64,000 nt of DNA, taken from positions 186,001-250,000 of the forward strand of contig NZ_AVQK01000010.1 in NCBI RefSeq assembly GCF_001401755.1. Direction: 5' to 3'. The position numbers and the translations under genes are program-made. Positions 56,400-64,000 of the stretch are shown in pieces. Numbering within the stretch: the stretch's first letter is position 1; each line of letters starts with the position of its first letter. Under the pieces are notes generated by a model. The model saw only the letters and a program-made list of their open reading frames with translations, did not search any database and was not told the DNA's origin. This stretch comes from Aquimarina longa SW024 (GTDB lineage Bacteria > Bacteroidota > Bacteroidia > Flavobacteriales > Flavobacteriaceae).

Positions 56400-56786
56400 T
56401 TAATTTTTCTCAAGAGGTTTGGTATATTTCACAATATCAATTCCAATTCCGTTAGGATCTTCTATAGCAAAATGTCTTTCTCCCCAAGGTTCATCTCTCA
56501 TATCTACTTTAATTTCTACACCTTTACGTTTAATATTTTCGTAAAGTTCATCTACATTTTCAACTTCAATAGTTATGTACATGCCTTTACCTAAAAATGG
56601 TTCATGAAAAAACGGTTGTTGTGTAGGATGATGTGGTAAAAGAAAACTTAAAGCATCTTTATTATTAGGGGTTTTTAAAAGTAAATAAAATTCATTTTCA
56701 AACTTGATTTTAAAACTTAAGTTTTCTACGTAAAAAGACTTTGTTTCAGAAAGCTTGCTTGTTAAAATTCCAGCGTTTAATCTCAT
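56400..56786 (-). CDS. VOC superfamily (glyoxalase-like) protein
   Basis: 128 residues with paired beta-alpha-beta-beta-beta units (AGILTSKLSETKSFYVENLSFKIKFENEFYLLLKTPN, then MYITIEVENVDELYENIKRKGVEIKVDMRDEPWGERHFAIEDPNGIGIDIVKY). The end (FAIEDPNGIGI) is the usual metal-binding Glu strand. Enzyme activity or an antibiotic-binding role cannot be told apart. It overlaps the DUF4386 gene by 4 bases. Confidence 0.85.
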   Translation of the reverse strand: MRLNAGILTSKLSETKSFYVENLSFKIKFENEFYLLLKTPNNKDALSFLLPHHPTQQPFFHEPFLGKGMYITIEVENVDELYENIKRKGVEIKVDMRDEPWGERHFAIEDPNGIGIDIVKYTKPLEKN

Positions 56787-57502
56787 GATTTAGTTATTGA
56801 TTGTTTTGTAAGCATATCAAGGCTTGATAAATAGTTTGGGTTAAACCCTTTAGTTATTAGCCATATTGCCAAAACTATTTCTAGCAATGCTGTAGGAAAC
56901 GTTAGAGTTACATAAATTGGTGTAATAATATCTATAATATTAAACATAAGAAGTGAGCTTGCTACTACACAGCTTAATAAAGTTACAATAATTCCCGATA
57001 CAGACAACCACCTAGCTACGAGTTTCGATTGATAAAGAATATAGTAAAATAGTATGTTTCCTACACTTAAAATTAAAGGCATTGCAATATGGTTGATTAA
57101 GTTTCTTGCCAAACGTAATAAGTTATCTAATGTTTGAAAATATAACAAATCCGAGTTGTTTAACGTTACAAATTCTTTGCTTAAACCTAATAATAACAAT
57201 ATACTTAACCATCCCATAAACATAAATGTAACAGCAATAATTCTAAAAGCAAGAAATCCTATTGCTAAATTGGCATTAACTTTTTTAAATAATGAATACA
57301 GAATTATTGGAATACTGGCATAAATTATAGCTAAAATAAAATGCATTAAAGCTCTAATTAGTATAGCATTTGTATGTATAGAAACATCTGTAAGGTTATT
57401 AGGAGTATCAATAACCGTATCAATACTTAAAACACCTACAACTATACTAAAAACTAATAATACGCCTACAACAATCGATTTTTTTCTAATAGTGCTTACC
57501 AT
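56783..57502 (-). CDS. DUF4386 membrane protein
   Basis: 239 residues with six or seven membrane helices (KSIVVGVLLVFSIVVGVLSIDTVI, ALMHFILAIIYASIPIILYSLF and others). DUF4386 proteins are found in many Bacteria and have no assigned function. Co-transcribed with the VOC gene, overlapping by 4 bases. Confidence 0.82.
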   Translation of the reverse strand: MVSTIRKKSIVVGVLLVFSIVVGVLSIDTVIDTPNNLTDVSIHTNAILIRALMHFILAIIYASIPIILYSLFKKVNANLAIGFLAFRIIAVTFMFMGWLSILLLLGLSKEFVTLNNSDLLYFQTLDNLLRLARNLINHIAMPLILSVGNILFYYILYQSKLVARWLSVSGIIVTLLSCVVASSLLMFNIIDIITPIYVTLTFPTALLEIVLAIWLITKGFNPNYLSSLDMLTKQSITKS

Positions 57503-57640
57503 ATAATTTTATAAAAAACTCAACTTATGAGTTTCGCTTCAAAAATACGATAGCCTTACTTTTAACTTATTGACTTAAGTTAAGAAAAGCGATAATGAGC
57601 ATTTTTATAGGCGATTTGGTAAACAATATATTGTTGAAAT

Positions 57641-58228
57641 TTAAATAGATGAATTCATTTTATTCATTAATCTTTTTTTAATTCTACTTAAAGATTCTGG
57701 TTTTATACCTAAATAACTAGCTATTTGATATTGAGGTGCTCTTTGAATAATATTAGGTCGTGTTTTTAATAGATGCAAATAACGCTCTTCAGGGTTCGAT
57801 GTTTTAAATTCGGTAAAAGATGTTTGATGCTTTGTAATTATTTCTTCTGCTATTATCCTTGATAAAGATTCTAGTTGTGGATATTTTTGAAACATCTCAT
57901 TCTCTATGGTAGGATTAGCAACATTAAGAACTGTATCTTCAATACATTCTAAATAATATTTAGATGGTGTTGATTTTCCGTAATTAGCAGGTGTAACGAC
58001 TTGTTCTTCTGTATAAAACTCAATGGTTTTTTCTTCTCCTTCTTTAAAAAAATAACTTCTAATACATCCTTTTAATACGAAAAAACATTCATTTGAAAGG
58101 TTTCCTTCGCTAAGTAAAATCGTTCCTTTTTTATAGTTTTTAAAAAATGTACTTTCGGCAATTATATCCTCTAATTCTTTAGTAATTACAGTATATTTTG
58201 AGAGGTATTCTATTATTTGCTTATTCAT
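57641..58228 (-). CDS. Crp/Fnr-family transcriptional regulator
   Basis: 195 residues. A cyclic-nucleotide-binding-like barrel (about 20-115; FKNYKKGTILLSEGNLSNECFFVLKGCIRSYFFKEGEEKTIEFYTEEQVV), without the strict R-S phosphate-clamp pattern, and a C-terminal helix-turn-helix (APQYQIASYLGIKPESLSRIKKRLM). It resembles cAMP-independent Bacteroidota Crp-like proteins. The target is unknown; it may serve the DUF4386-VOC pair. Confidence 0.85.
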   Translation of the reverse strand: MNKQIIEYLSKYTVITKELEDIIAESTFFKNYKKGTILLSEGNLSNECFFVLKGCIRSYFFKEGEEKTIEFYTEEQVVTPANYGKSTPSKYYLECIEDTVLNVANPTIENEMFQKYPQLESLSRIIAEEIITKHQTSFTEFKTSNPEERYLHLLKTRPNIIQRAPQYQIASYLGIKPESLSRIKKRLMNKMNSSI

Positions 58229-58283
58229 TAGGTCGATGCTTATTATTGCACTATTAGACGTATTAATTATTAAAAAACTACAA

Positions 58284-58796
58284 CTACCAAGGCAACCCTT
58301 TTAAATCGATGAGTTTAGGTTTTACCTTATTTTTATTAGCCAAAAGCATTGTATTTGCTTTCCAGAGTTGCTTACCATTAGGTTGTTTAAAATATACAGG
58401 GCAATCAATAGCATACCAACCCAGTTTTTTATAGAAAGGAATAAGTGTATCTGCACATAGTAAAACCCCATAATCGCATTTTAAATCATTAAAAATATAT
58501 GTTTCGGTTTCTTTTAAAAGCTTACTGGCATAACCTTTTCCTCTATACTCTTTTGGAGTAATTACATTGTTTATTCCTGCTACTTTATACGTTTCGTCAT
58601 TAATAGTAATCGCTCGCTGTACAATGTTATAAAATGTAGCTATTTTATTGTTATGATAAAAAATGAGTGTATAATCTGGTGAAGCCCATTTAGTTTTGTT
58701 TACTATTGGTATATGCCCAAACTCGGTATCTATATAGTTTTTTAAGATTGTTTTAGTATTGCTATCGAGTTCAGAATATTTAGTTATTTTTATCAT
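58284..58796 (-). CDS. GNAT family N-acetyltransferase
   Basis: 170 residues. The acetyl-CoA-binding segment is GINNVITPKEYRGKGYASKLLKETETYIF (the R-G-K-G-Y-A loop), followed by YGVLLCADTLIPFYKKLGWYAID, typical of the GNAT C-terminal half. Substrate unknown. Alone between two minus-strand genes. Confidence 0.85.
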   Translation of the reverse strand: MIKITKYSELDSNTKTILKNYIDTEFGHIPIVNKTKWASPDYTLIFYHNNKIATFYNIVQRAITINDETYKVAGINNVITPKEYRGKGYASKLLKETETYIFNDLKCDYGVLLCADTLIPFYKKLGWYAIDCPVYFKQPNGKQLWKANTMLLANKNKVKPKLIDLKGLPW

Positions 58797-58835
58797 ACAT
58801 TAGTGAAATAATATGCTACAAAACTATGAAAAAAG

Positions 58836-60140
58836 TTATTTACTCTTTTTTTTAAATCGCTGTAACACTCCTGCTTTAGCTACTATAATTGCTGTTACCT
58901 TTCCTTTTTTGTTTTTTATAAATTCAACTGTTCTGTTATTATTTTTTGAAAGGAAAAATTTAGTTTCTGATTCTGGTAATAACACATCGTTATATTTAGC
59001 ATAATAAAGTTTATTATTTTTCTTTAAAATTGTTACATTTTCGTAAGTTCCGATGTAATCGTTATAAATTTCTGGATTTATTTTTACCTGTACATGTTTG
59101 TATGGAATTTCAACAGGTTTATTAAAAATAATAGCAGACAGCGCATAGGCTATTAAATACGAAGGAGATTGATTGTTAGATAAAACTGTTATAAAAATAT
59201 CGTCTTTTATAAACTTATTAAAAGAAGTCATCACGCCAAAAAAACTACCATCATGTGCTACTAATTCATGATTGTGATTATAAAAAGGATTGATCAACAA
59301 TCCAAACCCAAAATTATGTTTATTGTAAGATGTGAGCATTTTCTTTTTAGCATTTTTATTAAGTAGCTTATTTGTTTCAAACAATGCTTTATTCCATAAA
59401 AATAAATCGTCTATGGTGGTATAAACTCCGTCATGCCCTATATTATAATTCCAGTTTATATACGGATTTTTTACCAGTACATTTTCTTTTAAATAATACG
59501 TTTTGGCTAATTTAGAAACTATTGAATCGTTTGTACTTACCCCAGTATTATACATTTTTGCTCTCTTAAATATATTTTGCTTTAAATAGGTAGCATAAGG
59601 TTGTTCTGATACTTTTTCTATAATTTGCGAAAGTAAATAATACCCAATATTACTATAAGAAACGTTTGTTCCTGGTTCAAATAAAAAAGATTTTTCGGCA
59701 ATATGTTCTAAAACAGTGTCTTTTTGTAGCGATGTTTTAGCTAGGTACAATTCGTCAAAATCCATTTGAAAACCAGCGGTATGTGTTAGCATCATTTTAA
59801 TGGTAATTGCATTTGCTTTAGGAAATTTTGGAAAGTATTGTATTAATTTATCTTCGAGCGATAGTTTTCCTTTTTCTACAAGTTGTAAAATTGCAACTGC
59901 GGTAAATTGTTTAGAAACAGAGGCTAAACTAAACTTTGTGTCTAATGTAGTAGGAATTTTCCATTCATAATCGGCAAATCCGTATGCTTTTTTAAGTAAT
60001 ATCGAATCGCCTTTTGTTACTAAAACAGTTCCTGAAAAGCCATTAATACTGGCTTGAGCATTCATATACTTTTCTAATTTTGTCTTGTTTTGAGAAAAGG
60101 ACAAACCACTAACACATAGCAATAATATTAAAAATTTCAT
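58836..60140 (-). CDS. Class-C-type serine hydrolase (beta-lactamase family), second copy
   Basis: 434 residues. Signal peptide MKFLILLLCVSGLSFSQ. The active-site motif is S74-x-x-K77 in SLASVSKQFTAVAIL; Y162-S-N164 in VSYSNIGYYL; HDG in VAHDGSFFG. A C-terminal beta domain (YIGTYENVTILKKNNKLYYA) is like that seen in esterase/penicillin-binding relatives. Both serine hydrolases are near each other in the same direction, but the sequences differ and are not a recent duplication. Confidence 0.87.
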   Translation of the reverse strand: MKFLILLLCVSGLSFSQNKTKLEKYMNAQASINGFSGTVLVTKGDSILLKKAYGFADYEWKIPTTLDTKFSLASVSKQFTAVAILQLVEKGKLSLEDKLIQYFPKFPKANAITIKMMLTHTAGFQMDFDELYLAKTSLQKDTVLEHIAEKSFLFEPGTNVSYSNIGYYLLSQIIEKVSEQPYATYLKQNIFKRAKMYNTGVSTNDSIVSKLAKTYYLKENVLVKNPYINWNYNIGHDGVYTTIDDLFLWNKALFETNKLLNKNAKKKMLTSYNKHNFGFGLLINPFYNHNHELVAHDGSFFGVMTSFNKFIKDDIFITVLSNNQSPSYLIAYALSAIIFNKPVEIPYKHVQVKINPEIYNDYIGTYENVTILKKNNKLYYAKYNDVLLPESETKFFLSKNNNRTVEFIKNKKGKVTAIIVAKAGVLQRFKKKSK

Positions 60141-60240
60141 TTATTTAAGTTTAATCAAGAACCTATGGTTCAGTTATTTAATTATTTAAGTAGGTGATAA
60201 CCATTGTTTACCAAATGTCCATTATGGGCTTTCATTGTTA

Positions 60241-60303
60241 ATCAACTACCTCAAGGCAAGCCTCGGGGAATTAAACCCTTGACTATCGCCCTGCGATTAA
60301 AAT
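60241..60303 (+). repeat. Dispersed ~62-bp sequence, copy 2
   Basis: Matches 35688-35749 (about 40 of 46 core bases at 60258-60303, plus similarity upstream at AACTACCTCA). It overlaps the stop codon of the MarR gene. See the findings. Confidence 0.7.
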
Positions 60304-60731
60304 TTACAGTTTTGGGTTATTTTACTTAAAGTTTCGTATAATTTTACTTGCTCGTGCGTCGAAATATTTCTTAAAGCAGTTTCTCTATTTTTTTTAATAA
60401 CAGGATTAAGCATTTTTATAGTATTTATACCTTTTTGAGTAATTTTTATTTTAGTTTTTCGCCTGTCGTTTTTGTTAGTAGTTTTTATAATATATTCTTT
60501 TTGTATCATAAGGTTTAGTATTCTCGTTATAGAGGCATAATCTTTAAATATAAGGTCGGCTAATTCTGTTTGAGTAAGTTCGTTTTTATCAATTATTATT
60601 AATATAAGAGCCTGATCTACAGTAATGCCTTTTACAACACTTGCAATGTTTTTAAAACTTAATTTTCTGTAAGCTTTAATAGTTTCTTCTATAGCATATA
60701 AAACTGTATTTGTTGGAGTGTCTAAATTCAT
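60297..60731 (-). CDS. MarR-family transcriptional regulator
   Basis: 144 residues of the winged-helix MarR fold (VDQALILIIIDKNELTQTELADLIFKDYASITRILNLMIQKEYIIKTTNKNDRRKTKIKITQKG). The N- and C-terminal helices that form the dimer are present. Its neighbours on either side are unrelated, so it has no evident target operon. The tail lies in the dispersed repeat. Confidence 0.9.
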   Translation of the reverse strand: MNLDTPTNTVLYAIEETIKAYRKLSFKNIASVVKGITVDQALILIIIDKNELTQTELADLIFKDYASITRILNLMIQKEYIIKTTNKNDRRKTKIKITQKGINTIKMLNPVIKKNRETALRNISTHEQVKLYETLSKITQNCKF

Positions 60732-60849
60732 TTTATTTGGTATTATTTACTTGTAATTAGTAAAAAAATATCTTAAAATCAAAAGATTTGCGAAGATGAA
60801 AAATAGGCTAACCTTTAGAAGTTATAGTTATTCTTAACAGCTGTTATTA

Positions 60850-61335
60850 TTAATCTAATTCAAAATTAATTACTTTATTTCCCTCAAAGCTTATAGGTCT
60901 ATTTCTTTGTTTTGCAGGAGCAATTATTGGTAATAATTTTATTAATCTAATACTTTCATCAAGAAGATATTCATTTCCTTTAGCTGAAACATTACTAACA
61001 CTTCCATTTTTGTTAATTATATACTTTATAAGTACTCGCCCCTGTATTTTATTCTTTTTAGCTATTTTAGGATACTTCAAATTATTTTTTATGAAATTAT
61101 TGAATTGTTGCTCAAAACATTCATTAATATTATTTTTCTTTTCTGATTTACAATTCTTGAAAATAGGCGGGTTATCTATTATTGCAAAAGGAATATCAAC
61201 ATCTTCTTCATTCCAAAGAGATTGACCTAAAGGAAATGATTTAATTTTAGTTTCTCCTTTAACATTTTGCGTTTTTACAGCAGAACAAGAAAACAAAAGT
61301 GCGATAATTAAATGTAAAAATATTGTTTTTTTCAT
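60850..61335 (-). CDS. TonB C-terminal-like lipoprotein
   Basis: 161 residues from MKKTIFLHLIIALLFSC, a lipobox with Cys17. The upstream ATG at 61389 gives an N-terminus unlike any signal. The mature part has a helical middle (CFEQQFNNFIKNNLKYPKIAKKNKIQGRVLIKYIINKNGSVSNVSAKGNEYLLDESIRLIKLLPIIAPAKQRNRPI), which is the TonB C-terminal fold, but no membrane anchor for the proton-motive ExbB/D complex is present. Such TonB-like lipoproteins are common in Bacteroidota with unclear roles. Confidence 0.72.
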   Translation of the reverse strand: MKKTIFLHLIIALLFSCSAVKTQNVKGETKIKSFPLGQSLWNEEDVDIPFAIIDNPPIFKNCKSEKKNNINECFEQQFNNFIKNNLKYPKIAKKNKIQGRVLIKYIINKNGSVSNVSAKGNEYLLDESIRLIKLLPIIAPAKQRNRPISFEGNKVINFELD

Positions 61336-61450
61336 TTGTATGAGTTTAAATAGTTGCCAACAAATATAATAAATTATTTGATATATCAAATAATAATATA
61401 GAATTAATAACTATCTTTAATTGAAAAGACCTGATGCTAATCTGAAAATC

Positions 61451-61480
61451 AAAAACCTCCGTTAAAAACGGAGGTTTTTT
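61451..61480. terminator. Bidirectional terminator between S41 and TonB-like genes
   Basis: Stem AAAAACCTCCGTT and AACGGAGGTTTTT with a 3-base loop. The A/T ends work on both strands; it mainly ends the S41 peptidase transcript (minus strand). Confidence 0.9.
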
Positions 61481-61522
61481 ACTCTAACTTTGCATTCTAT
61501 GATTTGAAAAATATTACTTGTT

Positions 61523-62983
61523 TTAATGTAAATACGTATCAAATAAAAATTGTATTTCGGGATCTTTTTCCAAAAGAGAGTACTCTAAATATTTTTGCAT
61601 AGGAATTTTATTGTCTGGTATAATTCCATGTTTTGATGTTGTGTTCTTGTCAAAAAATAATTCTGTTATAGGAATTCTTACCTTTAATTTTGTTTTTGGG
61701 AGCTTATAAGTTAAAAAATAGCCAGCAAAGGTTGAATTTTCATTCCCTCCGGTTTCTTCTCCGATAGTTTTTCCTCTATTGTGATCTTTAAATAGCTTAG
61801 CAAAATAAACGGCAGCAGAAAAGGTTTGTCCTCCTACTATTAGATATACATTACCTTTAAAATTGTCTTTATCTGCAGGAAAATTTTCTAATATACCTTC
61901 TTTTAGTCGATCATTACCAATATAGAGGCTGTCTTTTGTTTCGTTAAACCTTTGATACAAGAAGTTTTCAAAATCTCGAACTACATCTTCTCCAGCAGGA
62001 CTTCCATTATCGTTAAGTAAGTTTTCTTTTTCAATTTTAATACTAGAAGCTCTATAGTTAAATACATTTTTAAAACTTGAATCCGTAATAAAAGAAAACA
62101 ATAAGGCAGCTATATTTGGATTACCTCCTTGATTATATCTTAAGTCAATAGCAATGTTATTATATTTTTCTTTATTAACTCGCTTAAAAAATTTGCTAAA
62201 CTCATCATAAGCAGAAGTTTCTGTAAGATTAAAAGAATTTACAGTGAGCACCCCAAATTTTTTATCTTTATAATAATGAGGATGTATGGTACTTTCCTTT
62301 TCTAATTTATTAATAGGTAAAATAGATAGCTTGCTTATTCTATATAGCTCGTAATAATCAATAGAAGGTAAGGTTACTGTTTTTACGTCTTTGGTCTTTA
62401 AATCTAAATATTCAATTTTAAACGTTTTTGGGTTTCTCTCAATAAGATTAGAAAAGTACAAGGGAAATGAATTATAAGTAAGATGAGATGCCGTTTTAGT
62501 TACATTATAATTGTCTCCATGAATGTGTTTATTCATCCTCTTTACCAATTCTTTTGTAGTAATATCTTGGATTTTGATTATTTCTGTACCATAAGGAAGT
62601 ATTTTGCTCTTTATATTAGTAAATATTCTATAATTTTTAACAAGTACAGGAAAAGGAAAAAAAGATGAGTTTTCAATAACATCGTAAGTAAATTCATTAG
62701 GAAGCGTGTATTCCAAATGCCCATCACCAGTTCTATTAATACATTTTATGAAATTAGGATATGAAGGCGTTTTTTTTAATAGAGATATAGCCTGTTTTTT
62801 TTCCTCTAACTGCTCTTTTTCAGAGATTATTTTATAAGGATTTGGATGTTGTTTTTTTATCAGTTGATTTAATAAAGATAAATCAGAGAGATAATCATCT
62901 AATGTTAATTCGTCTATTTTTAAGGTTTGCGAAACGCAAGGAATAAAACATAAAAAAATAAGTGAGAACAGAGAATTTTTCAT
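61523..62983 (-). CDS. S41-family C-terminal-processing-like peptidase
   Basis: 486 residues with a signal peptide (MKNSLFSLIFLCFIPCVSQ). The S41 fold has DLRYNQGGNPNIAALLF (substrate binding) and the catalytic Ser389 in VGGQTFSAAVYFAKLFKDHNRGKTIGEETGG. The general base Lys expected in tail-specific proteases is not obvious by eye. The N-terminal part (KKTPSYPNFIKCINRTGDGHLEYTLP) resembles Bacteroidota S41 homologues. Extracytoplasmic protein processing is likely. Confidence 0.87.
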   Translation of the reverse strand: MKNSLFSLIFLCFIPCVSQTLKIDELTLDDYLSDLSLLNQLIKKQHPNPYKIISEKEQLEEKKQAISLLKKTPSYPNFIKCINRTGDGHLEYTLPNEFTYDVIENSSFFPFPVLVKNYRIFTNIKSKILPYGTEIIKIQDITTKELVKRMNKHIHGDNYNVTKTASHLTYNSFPLYFSNLIERNPKTFKIEYLDLKTKDVKTVTLPSIDYYELYRISKLSILPINKLEKESTIHPHYYKDKKFGVLTVNSFNLTETSAYDEFSKFFKRVNKEKYNNIAIDLRYNQGGNPNIAALLFSFITDSSFKNVFNYRASSIKIEKENLLNDNGSPAGEDVVRDFENFLYQRFNETKDSLYIGNDRLKEGILENFPADKDNFKGNVYLIVGGQTFSAAVYFAKLFKDHNRGKTIGEETGGNENSTFAGYFLTYKLPKTKLKVRIPITELFFDKNTTSKHGIIPDNKIPMQKYLEYSLLEKDPEIQFLFDTYLH

Positions 62984-63306
62984 AATAGGATATAGTAAAT
63001 AAGTGAGTTCGATTTATAGATCATTTATTATCAGTTTTTTTGTTATTACAAATGAGGTGCGAATGAAGTAATCTTATGAAAATATATAAATTTGTAGAGA
63101 TTGCTTCGTCCTACGTCCTCGTGATGATGAATTTTATTAATAAAAACATGTAAGGTTCATTATCGATTTTTTTATATCGAGGGTTAGGGGAATCCTCCGA
63201 TATTCTTATAAAAGGGGTGTTTTTTTATCTTAAGATCACCTCTAAAAACTATTATTTTTTTTGTTGTTTAGATTTTAGAGTAATTTTTAGTTTTTATTTT
63301 TAAAAC
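62984..63306. other. Intergenic region with a hairpin
   Basis: 323 bases. A hairpin with arms ATATCGAGG and TCCTCCGATAT lies at about 63173-63205. The AT-rich remainder has no gene that I can see. Confidence 0.5.
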
Positions 63307-63513
63307 TCACTTCACAGTTTTATCTACTGATTTTTCTGAATCAAAAGTACAAGATTTTTTTTGAAAGTTATCTACAAAAGTCTTTTTAACTGGATCCCAC
63401 CGAGGAGTGTTTACCCTTTGGGGACAATAATCTACCTCCTGACAACAACTGTAAATTACAGTTAAGACAAATACCAACGTAAACAATTGTTTAGCTATTT
63501 TATTTAAATTCAT
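63307..63513 (-). CDS. Small Cys-rich lipoprotein
   Basis: 68 residues from MNLNKIAKQLFTLVFVLTVIYSC, a lipobox with Cys23. The mature part has a CCQEVDYCPQRV start and basic end, with a TPRWDPVKKTFVDN stretch. No known family. An ATG at 63549 would add 12 residues ahead of the signal, which is less likely. Confidence 0.55.
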   Translation of the reverse strand: MNLNKIAKQLFTLVFVLTVIYSCCQEVDYCPQRVNTPRWDPVKKTFVDNFQKKSCTFDSEKSVDKTVK

Positions 63514-63813
63514 TTTTATTGTTTTTAGTAAAATATTCAAAACATACATATCACACCTTGTGAAAATGGCATTTATAGTTTGTTATAAAAGCAATAGCGG
63601 ATTTATTACACATCAATTTTTCGGTTAAACATGTTTTTTTATATTTACTTACTTCATCTTAGTGATTAAACCGCTATTGCTTTATATATTGTTTTAAAAC
63701 GTTTTCTTATTATTAAAGGAGACTTACTTTATTTTTTCGATAAACCGATTAATTCATAAAGGTTTGTAGGTAATCAACTTTAATTATTAAGTCACAACTC
63801 GTATTTAATAGAG
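63514..63813. other. Intergenic region
   Basis: About 300 AT-rich bases between two minus-strand genes, probably containing the promoter of the small lipoprotein. I see nothing else in it. Confidence 0.4.
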
Positions 63814-64000
63814 TTATAAATTAGTAGAGGTTTCAAGATTAAAATCGGTATCTGTACTTGTGTTTGAATTCTTATTGTTTTCAAAACTAATACCGCTACC
63901 ACTAGCATTAGCTTTAAGTTCTATATTACCATTGATAGTACCTGTAGCTTTTACAAACAATTGAAACCCTTTTTGTACGGTAAAGTTTTTAGACCAGTTA
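63814..64000 (-). CDS. C-terminal end of an unidentified protein, start outside window
   Basis: The minus-strand frame is open from the window edge to a TAA at 63814-63816. The visible 61 residues include TVQKGFQLFVKATGTINGNIELKANASGSG and an Asn/Ser/Thr-rich end (NNKNSNTSTDTDFNLETSTNL). It is like the stalk or passenger end of a secreted or surface protein. No family assignment is possible. Confidence 0.6.
   Translation of the reverse strand, partial: NWSKNFTVQKGFQLFVKATGTINGNIELKANASGSGISFENNKNSNTSTDTDFNLETSTNL

Noticed and set aside
53923-60140. The two class-C serine hydrolases as a recent duplication
   Set aside because: They share only the catalytic motifs; overall sequences and lengths differ.
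1-64000. CRISPR arrays, rRNA, tRNA and phage structural genes
   Set aside because: I looked for regular spaced repeats, cloverleaf-like GTTCRANNC motifs and tail/capsid-like proteins and found none.

Overview
The window looks like the chromosome of a marine-type member of the Flavobacteriaceae (Bacteroidota). Supporting signs are the low GC content, a type IX secretion (T9SS) C-terminal sorting domain on a giant secreted protein, an FG-GAP/ASPIC surface protein, many short lipoproteins, Bacteroidota-typical domains (DUF5690, DUF4230, DUF4136, DUF5522, DUF1896, DUF3945, RteC), and no obvious Shine-Dalgarno sequences. I saw no rRNA, tRNA or CRISPR array.

Region by region. 1-12.4 kb: the end of an FG-GAP/ASPIC protein, a decayed membrane-protein gene, an M1 aminopeptidase lipoprotein, a bile-acid:sodium-symporter-family transporter, and a 1471-residue secreted fusion of M43 metalloprotease, FN3 and MAM domains, and a purple-acid-phosphatase-like domain. 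12.5-17.4 kb: a probable organophosphonate catabolic locus (membrane protein, DUF5690 transporter, FAD oxidoreductase, phosphonatase-like HAD hydrolase) with a divergent XRE-cupin regulator and a shared palindromic operator that I predict from the sequence. 17.7-28.9 kb: housekeeping and envelope genes, including a tight run of metallopeptidase-like protein, PLP enzyme, glucosaminidase and hemL, an LpoB-type lipoprotein locus, and a lone TIR-domain gene.

29-33.7 kb is an accessory patch that looks like the remains of an integron-like cassette array. A broken tyrosine recombinase is followed by three gene units (frameshifted TlpA-like gene, parD-parE toxin-antitoxin pair, DUF6624 gene). Each unit ends 4-8 bp before an attC-like inverted-repeat site. 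An IS110-family element sits just inside one unit, and its leader carries an 11-bp copy of the left flanking sequence, which suggests a bridge-RNA guide. 34-45.5 kb is an orphan CTnDOT-type excision/regulation module (rteC, two xis-like HTH genes, DUF3945, topoisomerase III, DUF1896, methylase-helicase) without conjugation genes or a visible integrase. It ends in a decayed IS630 transposase.

46.4-64 kb returns to chromosomal genes. metE, a small zinc-type protein and a thioesterase lie behind a clear cobalamin riboswitch. A four-gene block (AraC regulator, DUF2938, methyltransferase, DUF2490) is flanked by imperfect ~80-90 bp direct repeats and next to a decayed DUF932-like gene, so it was probably inserted. 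Then follow two class-C-type serine hydrolases, small regulators (Crp, MarR), a VOC protein, GNAT and methyltransferase enzymes, a TonB-like lipoprotein and an S41 peptidase. A roughly 62-bp sequence is shared between the excision module (35.7 kb) and the MarR 3' end (60.3 kb).
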